A stretch of DNA of 64,000 bases from Anastatus disparis (taxonomy: Eukaryota > Arthropoda > Insecta > Hymenoptera > Eupelmidae). Positions 12,401 through 25,400 of this stretch are shown piece after piece (the stretch's first letter is position 1; each line of letters opens with the position of its first letter). The position numbers and the translations under genes are program-made. The notes under the pieces are model-generated. The model saw only the letters and a list, made by a program, of their open reading frames with translations. It was not told the origin of the DNA and made no database searches. The stretch is from the NCBI GenBank assembly GCA_017163975.1, contig JAFFSR010000221.1, positions 4,898,001-4,962,000 on the forward strand. Reading direction: 5' to 3'.

Positions 12401-15400
12401 TAATTCTTCCCCTTTACTTTTAGACGGCCAATGGAAATGTGGAAGCCAAGGTGATGTGCTTCTTCAGGCGGAGGGACTTACCTTCGACCCTGATTATGCT
12501 TGCCGATAAGCATCAATGTAAGTTTTTATTTTTCATTTATTTTATTAATATATTAATTATTACTAAAATTTGTTTTTTTTTTTCATTAAAATCAACTATT
12601 TATGACAATTCTTTCAATATGAAATTGTGAATGTATTTTAGCTTGAAAAACTAAAATTCATTCTATTCACAATTTCTATTGCTTTTTCTTATCAATCGGC
12701 CGTCGAGAGCTGGATTCAAACTCGGAACCTCGAATTTACGATCCATCGTAAATCGTAAGATCCATCGTAAGAGGTCATGTACAGCTCTACGGACTGAGCT
12801 GTACATGACCTCTTACCAAATAGTTTAATTTATAAAAAATAGAATAAAAGTGAAGAGTAATAACGAAAGTAGAAAATATACAATTTTATAGTTAGTTTTT
12901 AACACAAATCATATATACATCATATGATTTATATAAAAAATTTTTTTAAATTGGGAGAGCAATGTAATTATTAAATTATTTCTGTTTTTATTATTTAGAT
13001 GAAAATATTCATATTATCATTATTTATTTTTTATTCTAAACTTTTTTTAATTTGGCTTGTATTGTGATTATATCATTTCGTTCATTTAATTTTGAAGTTT
13101 TTTTATTTTGATTTTGGAAAAGGCGGCGTTAATATTTTTTAATTTTTTTTTTTTCAAACAAAAAAAAATATAAACTAAAATTTTAATTAGATCATATTTA
13201 TGTATTTTTTATTCTTCTTTAACGTCGCTATATTTATGCTATTTTGTAATGTTAATCAGCGACGGAGCTCGTAAGTGCGTTTGTAAACAAAGCACATGTA
13301 AAGTACAGTGGTGCTTGTATCAATCGGCTGCCGAGAGCGGGATTCGAACTCAGAACCTCGAGATTACAAATCCAACGCTCTGCCGACTGAGCCACTCACC
13401 GGCTCTATATTTACAAGTATTTTGCAACTGTTTATCAAAAATAATAAAGCGAAACACCCCATTTCGGTTACATAACATAAATTTCGAAATCTTTTATTCT
13501 TGCCATCGTATTTCATCCCGATTCGTTTGAAGTACACAAGTTACCCATTCCCAATAAACATTAACACATTTATTTTTTTTTTTTATAATGCAACCATTAT
13601 TCCTTTTGCAAATGCAAATTCTCATTTAATGCCCTCGCATTGAAGCTTGACAAAAATCTATATACATATACCCAAAAGTCAATTATCCGACGCTCATGCA
13701 TTTTCTCTCCTTTTACACATGTTACCCGGTAAAAATATACAAGCGCAATCAAAGTGCCATTTGCAAACAACGAGGAGCGAAACCTGCGTGTAATTTCACA
13801 AAAAAAAAAAAACTATATCGTGCTTTATATACGCAACTCGATGCAAACCGCTCGAATCTATACAGTTATAAAATGAGAGTGCGTGCGCCTGTGTGTGAGT
13901 GTGTTTGTGAGTGGATATATGTCCGTAGCGTAAAGGGGCAAAAATCGATTTTCTCTCTACACACATACATACAGACATTTAAATTTATGTTGAAATGCAC
14001 TAAACGGACGATTATTTTTTTTTTTTTAATTATTTTTTAAAGTTTCTTTTAATTAGTCGAAAAGCATAGACTTTTGAGTGGACGAAAATATACTTAGGAG
14101 AATAAAAGAGCTCAACCGCAACAATATATAGCCACGTGCCGAAATAGAAAAATAGATGTGTCTCTGCAATTCCTCGATCTTATAACGTTACACAATTAGA
14201 ATAGCATTTTATTATAAAACTACGCACGGTTCATCGTTTAACAAGTAAAATTAATAACAAAAAAAAATATTAAAATTTTTATTTCTTCATTTATTTATCA
14301 AAAAATTTTAAATATGAAATATTTCGAAAATAATTATTATTTTTAGAGTGCATGTATCTGTTATTTTTCATTATCTTATGCTTTTGTTTAGCGTATTGAC
14401 GGGTGCTGAGTTGGAAAAAAAAATGTATTATTGTTCATTCTATTCTTTCATAATAGATGCTCGCTAAGCAGATTCTTTTTCTTCTTCTTTTTTTTAATAA
14501 AAAATCCAAGTTTCATATTTCATTTTAGGAGATTCTATTGAAACTCTATATATAAATAAGAAATTTAATATCTTTCGTTGCCGGAAACTTTAACCGAAAA
14601 ATAAAGTAATACAACATTTGTACATTAATGAAACATATCGATATTATGGTTATCAAATTAACGTTATTAAAAATAGATAATTATCCTAATTATAAACATC
14701 TATGTTATGTCTTCTGCGTTTGTCCGTTAATTAAGTATTCTAATTATTCATATTTAGATCACGGATTTGTTTCGCTGCCTATTTCAAAGGGGTGGCTGAG
14801 GATCAATTGGAGGTTGTTAATCAAATTATTAAAGGAAATTCATTTTTTTTAAATATTACGTATTTTTAAATCGCATATTGTATAATTTTTTTTTAAACCG
14901 TGCGGGCCTTCATTTTATTTTTCGATACACAATTATTATAATAATATAATAATAAATTAATGAAAAAATATATTTGATGAAAAATTCACATTAAAAAATT
15001 CCATAGATTTCTTAATTAGTCGTAATTATTAATTTAATTATTAATTTAACATTATTAATTAAACATATCATTATGTTTTAATTAATTTAAAAAAAAAAAA
15101 AAGAAAAACTTGAAATCTAGAATAAAAGCGAATCGAAGTCAAAAGCTTTTCCCAAAATGGAGGACATTCCACTTTGGCTTTGAGCTTCGCGTTCATCCCT
15201 CACTCCACCCCTGCTTTCTCACATCTAGATACACAAAATCCATCTTTTCGCTTGAAAATCAAACAACATTCGCCTTCCGTATATTTCATTTATTCCAAAT
15301 ACAAAGATATCATTGAAAATTTATAAATTTACTGTTTACGTCAAAATTCAAAAAAAAAAAAAGAAATTTTTAAATATGTTATATTTCTTCATTGATCAAA

Positions 15401-18400
15401 ACAGGAAATACACATAGTCTTTTTGAAGTGAAACCTTTCTACAAAAGTGAAATTTCTCTCTTTGAAGGCTTAGTTAGAAAAGCATAGCGGAAACAGAGCA
15501 TCGGATTCATAGATAGAAAGAGAATGAGAGGTTGCAAGGGAGATTTTTCGGCCAGTCGCACGAATTTCGCGTTTGGCCAAAAAAAAAAAAAGAAGAAGAG
15601 AGAATGAGAGAGAGTGAAAGAGAGAAAGAGAGAGAGAGAGAGAGAGTTGAGGGGGGACGCGCAGCTTTGACTCGCTCTCGCGCGACTCGGGAAATGCGGG
15701 ATCTTATCGATTTCCCGAGTCGCGCGCGTGGCTAGCCGCGAAAGAGAAAGAGAGACAGACGTGAGTGGTGAGTTCACAGGGGGTGTTAGTAGCAAACGAG
15801 AGAAAGAGAAAGATGTACATATATATACATATATATATACATATAAAGAGAAAGAAAGAGAATGAGAGTGAGTTGGAGAGGTTTTCTCTTTCTCTCTTTC
15901 TCTCGGGGAAATGAGAGTCGACGCCACGCGTACACCACACTAAGAGAGAAAGAGCGAATATATTGTCGGCGTGAATGCGGGAGATGTGTTTTGTATAGGA
16001 TAAGTAGAGAGATGCTCTCTAAGTTATGAAAAAAAAAAATAAAGAAAAGTCGGAATGCATTTCAGATGCCTAGCTTTTCTTTCAAGTCCTTTTTGCAATT
16101 GAGTGTGAGCTTTTGCAATACGTATAATTATTGTCTTATCATTTTGACTTATGTGTACTATCAGTCATCGATACTGAATCATTAATTTTTATATTTACCA
16201 AATTATTCTTTCTAAAAATTAAATTCATTTCATTATTAATGCTACTCATAAAAAATTAAAATTTTTTCGTATTACATTTAGTTAGAATTTTAAATGATAC
16301 ATTTAAAATTTAATTTTAAAATTTAAAAGAACAACAGTATTATAATGTTTATTAGAATATAAACAATTCAGAATATTGTAGCAAATATAAATATATTCAT
16401 CAAATTACTTTAATACAAAATTTATTAAATTAAATTAAATTCAATATTACAAAATACAAGCATTAGACGTGATAAATTAGCAAAGTAACGATCAATGCAT
16501 CATTTATAATGAAATATTAACAAATCACTTTGAAAAATAAGTATTAAATATCGAAACACTAAAATAATCCTAAAATAACAATAGTATATACGAGAAGCGC
16601 GTAACGTACTATAACAAGTTCTTTTTGTTCGTATACACAATTGCATGCATACATCAATAGCTGCAATCCCTTTTCGTACATCATAATAACATACAATTTG
16701 AAATTTGCATAATTTTGAGAATATGATGATTTTGTACTTGTTTTGATCATTAGAGATGTTCCTTTTGTATGATAAAAAATAAAAAATCGCTTGGATAAGT
16801 AAAATGTAGGATTTATATTCTTTTTATTTTTGAAAATAAGACTGAAAATTATTTTGAAAAACAATTAAGTGTACTTCTTTATTTATAAATATATTAAATT
16901 ATCTCATTAAATATCTCTATAAAGTAACGAAATTTATATTTTTGTAAGTTGAAACATTTTTATAAAAAATAAATATTTATTCCTAAAGTTTTAACTCTAA
17001 TCATATTTCGCTGTTAAAAGAATATTTTATTGATAATTTACCATTAATTAGATTTTTATAATGATTAGATGAATATCAATAATTTAAAGTAAAAATTAAC
17101 ACATTTTTGATAAAAATTACTATATAACAAAGAAAAAATTATAATTTTTACAACATTCAGTAGTTTTTATACAAAATCAAGTCTGTTTCGAAGTTGAATA
17201 TCCTAACTTTATCTATAGAATATCTCTCTGCGTAACCATTATGCTAATTTTTTCGATCTAAAAGCGTAATAGTTTTAATAGAACATATATGAAATTTGAA
17301 CAATGAGATTAGTAAAAGTAAATTATTGGTATTTTTTTAACAATAAAATATAATTAAAATTGCAATTATAGGAATAAATATGCAATTTATATAATGTATT
17401 TAAAATCCAAGTTTGTCCATAGGTCAAAATAAAATATAGATTTTACTTATAAGATTTCTTCTCATGCAATTTACCTGCAATTATTGTTTTATAATTTATG
17501 AATTTTCATATTTTTTTTTCTTTTCGATATAATCGATGCTGGTAGTTAAAAGTCGTTTCCGGTACTTTCATTAATATTTTCTACAAAGTTTTCTATCGCA
17601 TTTAATAATATATACTAAAACCACTTTTACTATAATTAATATATTATAATTAATTCGCTATAATTTAAAATATATGTTCAACGTGTTTAATTAAATTTGA
17701 TATATATATTTAAATAAAATATTTGATGACCTGTAATATAATTATAAACGTACTGTATGGAATTTATTGTAGACTTTGAGTATAATATCTAAACTTCATT
17801 AATATTTTAATAATATTTGCTTATTTACTGTTTTCAATGATATTATTAAAATTTATTTAAATTAATAAAAATTTAATATTTTTCCAGAATATTGTACAAT
17901 AAAACATGAACAAAATAGTATATTTATTATAAGTATATAAGTATATATTGACGGCTGAGATAAGTAACCCCTTAACACCCCTTAAATCAATTTTATAGTG
18001 TTTATTTTAGAGAAATTGTATTTTTAAATCCTGCAAATTGTTAACACAAAATTCAAGAAAAAAAAATTAATTTTTGAGTTCGAAACAAACGCTGAGTTAC
18101 TGGATTTTGGTAAAGATCGCTGAGCTACGAAGTTTTTGAAATAAACGCCGAGCTAGGGGGTCATTTCTCTCAGCCGTTGACATCTTCTTTGTCTTCAATT
18201 AATATCTAAACAAAAAAAAATTGACTTTTAACATCAATTTCTTGAATAGTAATTATTATTAAAGACCATGTAATAAATTATACACACTTTTTCATCAATT
18301 TTATCGTGGTCTGATCCACTTTCATAATATGTCATTTAAGCCTAAAAATGTGATTGGGGAAATATGCTCGTATATAGGAATTAATAAATAATTTGTCTGA

Positions 18401-21337
18401 ATAGAATATCTAAGACTTCGTAATATTAATCCAACAACAATAGTAAATTTTTTCATTTTAATAGTGCAGCGGTTCAAACCACAGTTAGTTTATTGAAATA
18501 AAAAAAATTTTTTTAATTTCCTCAATTTTTATATATACTAAATAAATAGGCTTCTTATAGTTGCACCGCTAGGGGGACGAACATTTTATCCGCAAGTACA
18601 AAGAAAGATACGTTGATTATAAGGCATGAGTCAAAAACCAGGTTGTTTCGTACAATCACATGTATGGTACTAAATCATATTTGATTATTAGAATTACAAT
18701 TTCATAAGCAAATGTGTGAAAGTACACGAATCGGGTGATGCATCAGTTTACAAATTTCACGTTATCGCAATAAGTATTAATTTTTGCAATTTAATATTCG
18801 TGATATTAAATTCTAGATATGTAAAGTTGATGACAGGAAGAAATTTGAAAAAATGAAAAAAGCCTATCTTTGAGAATTTAGAATATAATAAAACACAAAA
18901 AATTTAATATATTATTAATTACTTTCGATTTTATCATTTTTTTTTTCTTCGTTAACGTCGCTATATTTATGCTATTTTGTAACGCTAATCAGCGACGGAG
19001 CTCAAGTGTGTTTGTGAACAAAGCACATGTAACGTACAGTGGTGCTTCTATTAATCGGCTGCCAAGGGCGGGATTCGAACTCAGAATCCCGAGATTACAA
19101 ATCCAACGCTCTACTGACTGTGCCACTCACCGGCTCTTTCGATCTTACCTGTTGACTTACCAAAAATATTTCCTTTCAACAAATATGTATTGACAATATA
19201 TATTTTGTCAAACCAACCAAAATTTTTTCTCATCAATTATATGCTACATCTTCTTGTTATATATTTGTGAATACCGGCTTTATTATTATGATGAAATAAT
19301 TAAATTACTTAAACAAATGCACAATCATTCAAATTTTGTAAACATACATACAACAAGTCTTAGACAATATTTTCATAATTTAAATTAGTTATCTATCACT
19401 ATTTATAATAGAATATTCTATTGTACTTTTTATTTTTCTATATTTATAAACTCGTAAATGATTTACATTAAAATAATCAAAATTATAATGTTTAATATTC
19501 ACATAATATTCAAATTAATTATTTTATTTCTAATTGTTAGCGACAGATATTCAAACATCGTATCTAAAAATATTTTGTACTGCTACGCAATCAGTCGCTT
19601 GTTGTTACTAAGTTCAAATTCTTTCTAGTTGTATTATAAACATCAACATCGTCATCATACATGTTATTTTCTTTACCTTTTTTCTAATTCACGTGCAAAA
19701 ATCTTTGACAAACGTTCATTTCTTACGTTTTCGATCAAGTTACTTGCATCCAGTCGCATTTTTTTTTGTTGCCACAGAGCAAAAGATAATGAGACGACGA
19801 CGTATAGGGTCTCTGTAAAGGGACACAGAAACGGAGAGAAAGAGAGAGTGAGAGAGAGAGAGAGAGAGAAGTGAAGGGAGGTAAAACGGTGGTGGTTGTG
19901 GCGGATGGTGGCGGCCAGGAAGCCCGGGCGGCGGGGGGAAATGGAGGTAGCAAAGGGAGACTGGGCGGTGGGAGGCAAGTGGGAATGTATAATAAGTAAA
20001 GTTAGGGGGTGAGTTTTAGGGGGAGGATGGCCGGGGTAGAGAGAAAGAGAGTGAGTGAGTGTGAGAGAGAGAAAGAGAGAGTGAGAGAGGAAGAGGAGGA
20101 GGATGAAAGGGGGTTGTATCGATCTGGCAAGGGGGAGGGAAGTGGGTGGCTGCTGCTACTGCTACTGCTGCTGCTGTGTGCTGTTTCTCTATGTTATAGT
20201 GCTGTTGGCCAGGCTGGAAGACAGAGACAGAGGGACGCCAAAGAGATGGAGGTTGGGTGGTAGGTGGATAAAAGTGGAATGAGTCCACCCACCCACCACC
20301 ACCATCACCCCCCTCAAACTAAATGAATGACTGACGCAAAGAGTGGGAGAATTACGACTATACTTGTATATGTTTATTTAATTTGTTAAACTTTTTTTTT
20401 CTATATGCATGCATGACTTCTATTTTTGTCTATGTGCGTAATTTTACATTGAAAACCAAATGAAAATTATATTACACAAAAGTAAACATTTACAAGTGCA
20501 ATTGTATGTTATCGAGGGATACATTATGTTGTGGTGTTTAAAAACCTGAAAAACATGTATAAAAAAAAAGCAATTTTTGATTTAATTTAGTGCGTAGATA
20601 TGTAGTACGTATAATTGCTCATGCAAATACGTAAATTTTGCACTTTTTGTAAATATCATGTATGATATGTTTGTCCGCGATATAGACTTTAGGGAAATCT
20701 ATAAAAATTCTTGAATATACATTTACGTTAAAAATAAATTTACAAATATATGTGTGTATGTGTGGGTGTGTGTAAGATATTTTTGTTGCTATATTTTATA
20801 AATACCATTAAAAGTTGTAAAAAAAATTTTTTTTTTTCTTTCTTTTAACTTTTTTTATATCACATATTATTTAATTTCAGAATAAAATTTATAAGCTTTT
20901 TTGATAAAACCTCAAAACTATTACCATATTTATTTTCTTACATAAATTATACAACAATGACTCCTGTTTTTGATGAAATATTTTCTATTCGCGATTTAAA
21001 AAAAAATTATTAAATGCTTATGTATACCACTGTTTTAAAAAAAATTATATATACAGCATAAACATATCTATATATACAGGAATGATTTGATGTATATATA
21101 AGTAAGGTGTACGTTTGCATAGTAGAGTAGAGTGAATGTGTTCAAGAAGAGTCAAAGAACGGGTGTACTGAATATATGTATCAAATACTATTTGGTGCAT
21201 TCGTCGGCAAACAGCAAAACTACACACATACACATACACACATAAGCATAAAACTACTTGCATTCTCACACATACAGAATGTATCAGTACTTACACAAAT
21301 GCTCAGTATCTCACATTCACATTTTATAGTTACAAAA

Positions 21338-21390
<53 letters not shown>

Positions 21391-22367
21391 ATTTGTGGGT
21401 GTATGTACATTGCACATGACATTGCGCATGTATACGTAGCCAACGTCTGTTTCGTTTTCTTTTTCTTTTTAACAACACAAATACATTTATTGCTTTACGG
21501 ACTTGGTTCTCTACATATATACGCACATATACAGGGAAACGCGTTTCGAGTTCGTCTCTTTTTGTCGTTGAAGCTTTCTCTTTCTCTCTCTCTCTTTTTT
21601 TTCTTTTCTCTCTCTCTCTCTCTCGCTCTTGCTTGCACGAACGGCGCACAGTTTCGTCTCTCCTTCTACTTTATATACTTGCTTCGTTTGCTCTCTTTCT
21701 CTCTCTCCCTTTATCTCTCATCTCCACCTCCTCCTCCTCTTCCTCCCGTTTCTGTTGCTCTCTCTCTCTCTGTTTTTCTCTCTTTTGCTCTCCCTTCATT
21801 ACCTGTCTCTATCCGTTCGTACATCTATAAGCGTATATGTGTAGGTATGCGTCTGAGTAGTTTGTCTGTATTGGTACATGTTCATGTGTATATGTCTATA
21901 CATATACGAAGCAAAGTACACGTAGACAATATAGGAGAAGCGTTGCTTTCTCACTCTTTCCTATTTTCTGGTTACGGCATTTTCATTTTCTTTCTCCCTC
22001 TAGCTTTTTCTCTTTCTCACTCTTTCGCTTGATTTTCTCTCTTTCCGAGATGAGGAGCAGCAGGAGGAGGAGGAGGAGGAGGAGCGGGAGGGGGTGGCAA
22101 GTAGAATCGGCCAAATGGAAGAAAAGGGCGAAGGGAGGCTTGATGTGCGCTCTCTTTCTCTCTCTCTTACGTTTGCAGTAGCCACCTTCATTTTAAGCAT
22201 TTTCCTTCTTTCTCTTGCGTATTTCCTAGTCTTTTACGTTAGATTCTCTATTATACGCGAACTCTCATCTTCAACTATGCTTTTCTATATCTATCTCCCT
22301 TTTTTTTCTCGCCTTGCTCTCTAACTTCTGTCTTTTTTATTGTTAATTTTTTTTTCTTTAATACTTT

Positions 22368-22406
<39 letters not shown>

Positions 22407-25400
22407 TATGTATATATACATACATATGTATTTATAGTCTGTCTTTCTCATATTCAATTTTATATTTCTCTTTTGGAATTTTTTCACGTTTGCCTTGCTT
22501 CTTTTTCTTACTGCTCGGTTATTTTTTTTTATCTCGATATATTTTCTTTCTCGATTCTTTCTCATTTCTTTTATATTATTTTTTATAATTTTTCGTTCTC
22601 GTTCTCAGAATCCTCATTTGTCTTATGTTTTAAATTGTGGCGTTACGAAAACTTCATAAAAAATTTTCCTTTTTCTCAACGATAAAACTAGGAAATTTCG
22701 TTATTCACATAAAAATGCAAAATAGTTCGTTTTTTTTTTCTTTCTCTTTATGCTTTTCGGTCCGTTTTTTTTTCTGCGCTGAGCAGAATTATTATATGGA
22801 AATTTCACATTTTCATCCAACGGGCTTTTTTGCTTCTACTATTACTACAACCATCGTATTTTTTCACTCATATATTCGAACATACCAAAAAAGCATTTCG
22901 TTTTATAAAAAAAAAAAAAATATATTTAGAAAAATGGTGAAAGGGAAAAAGGTTTTTTAGGAACGATTTTTTTCTTTTTTAATGAAATAATCATTTACCT
23001 ATAAATAAAGTTATTATTCTTCTTGATATATCAAAGTATAATTTCAAAAGATATTATTATTGATTATCTTTTTTATATTAAAATTTTCTGAAATCTTTAA
23101 AATTATATTAAAATCATAGATTATAATAAAGTATCAAAAATTTCTCCATTTTAATGAATAAACAAAGTACTTAATTATGTAGTTGAATTAAAAAATATTT
23201 AAAAATATGTAAAATAATGATTTAAAATCGTAATAAATGCTCGCAAAGCAATTTCTTTTTTTAGACGTTATTAAAAATACGAACAGAAAGTACTTTAGAG
23301 ATAGCATAATATCGATTTTCCAAGAATTTAAGTGTAATGCTACATCACGAACGTAACTCCTCCACATTCATTCTATTTTTGAAAAAATAAAGAAAAAAAA
23401 ACCTAAAAGTTCATTCTGCAGAAATAAAAGTAAAAATCCAATTTTGCGAGAAAAAAAAGAAGCGTCACTTATTTTGTTCTTATCTAAAATCTCATATCTT
23501 TTTTTTTATATATATACCAAAAGTTTTCTTTCTCTTTTGTCTCTGTTTTATTTTCAGTTTCGCAATCTTCTCTTTTTATTTTCTTCGATTTCTGTGTTCT
23601 CTTCTTTCTTCCATGCAACTGCATACACAGAACTGTTTCTTCTGTAACTTTGGCGTCGTCGTCGTCGTAGTCGTTGTCGTAGTCGTTCGTAATCGGACTC
23701 TCTTTTTTTTTCTTTTACTTTTTTTTTTGTTTTTTACTTGTGTTTTTTTTTTGTTTTATCTTCCCAGTCGTGAGCGAACGTGTGTAACTATAAACTACTA
23801 TATACCTGAACGGCCATACATATACAGGTTTTTATACATTACAACACACACATATAGAAAAGATCAAGTGAATTCCTTTATAACAAAATGGTTAAAAAGT
23901 CGGCTCTTCTATATACATATATATATATATATAGGTTGTTGCCATGCATGATGATTTTCCGATCGCCAATTCTTAATCATTCGGACCGCTCTTTTCTTTT
24001 ACTTAACACCTTTTTCTTTGATACATCGTTAATTTGTTTTAAGCTTTGGATTTAAAACAAAAAATTATTATAATAAATTTTGAACTTATTTATTTTTTAC
24101 TTTTTGTATATAAGAATGAAAAGAGTAACTACATTAATATAAAAGATTATTTTAAAACCAAAGCGTAGCTTCTTTAAATAATTGTAGGTATAGTTAATTT
24201 TATTATCTTTAATTACAATATAAAATATTTTATGCGTAATCAAAATATCAAATAATAATCTAATAAAAGTAAAAATAAAAATTTTCAATTCTAATCATGC
24301 CTGAATATCACTTTATGCACATACATCAAAGAAACACTTCACTGATAAATAATTAAGGTTTTCTGCTATTTTTCATGAATACTTATACTTTGCGGTGAAA
24401 GTTTAGTTTTGGTCTGGCTGAAAAAAAAAAGTTCACAAGTCTCAGTCATGAAAATAATTTTTTTTAAGGCGTGTACGTGTGTGTGTGTGTAGCTTATTTA
24501 AAATTGTTCTCGTGATTTCGAACAATTACTATAAATTAATTCTTAACGCTTGATGTATATCGGTATACATACCTGCAAACCGGTTTTCAAGCTATTAAAA
24601 ATATTCTACAAAAATTTTTAAACTTTTTTTTTTTTGGTAGTGCCTTCTGCTATACGTATACAGCATATAAACCGAAAGTACATCTTATACTTCGTTGAAG
24701 AATGAATAAGAAATCCAATATAGTAATTTTAGTATCTTTACTTCTCTTTCGTTTTCGTTTTATTTTTTTTTCCATTTGCGATTTTATAAATCAAATGCAG
24801 GAATTATTTTTTAAATTAAAAGTATTACAATCTGATGCTTTCTTCAAGATGTGCATGTTCAATAATTAAAAAATAATTGCTAACAATCTCTGTAATAATA
24901 AAAATTAGTAAATATTAACTTTATATAATATAAAAATTACACTGTGTAGTTTGAACTACACAGATTAATTTTTGATTAAGTATAATGAGTTATTTAAATA
25001 ACTCAGTATTTAAAATAACCGACAAAATTTTAAAAATTTGGAGAAAAAAATTACATTTTTTAAATATATAAAAGTCCACCATATTAACTTATACTCTAAT
25101 TACATTCAGAAACGATAATTTGTAAGTGTTATACAAATTTTCAAAATCTAGAAAATCAAAAATATTAAAAATACTCACAATGAACTCTAATATCTTAGAA
25201 AGGAACAAAAGATATTTAGTTGCTATCTTTACACTTATTGTTTTCGGGACCATTATCGAATCCATTAAAAAAGATCGAAGATGAGAATTTCTCTTTCATT
25301 TTGATAATAGTAAGTTTTTAAAAATTCATTGATAAATTGAAAATCATATGATAATTTAAAATACTTTCTTCTACCGTTAAAAAATGCTATTTCAGAATTA

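Noticed and set aside
13249..13530. Open frames across SINE copies (also at 18,969 and 32,013)
   Set aside because: They translate the tRNA-derived SINE and are not genes.
21403..22032. 209-residue frame rich in Ser and Leu
   Set aside because: Composed of CT repeats (SLSLSL) and has no gene-like features.
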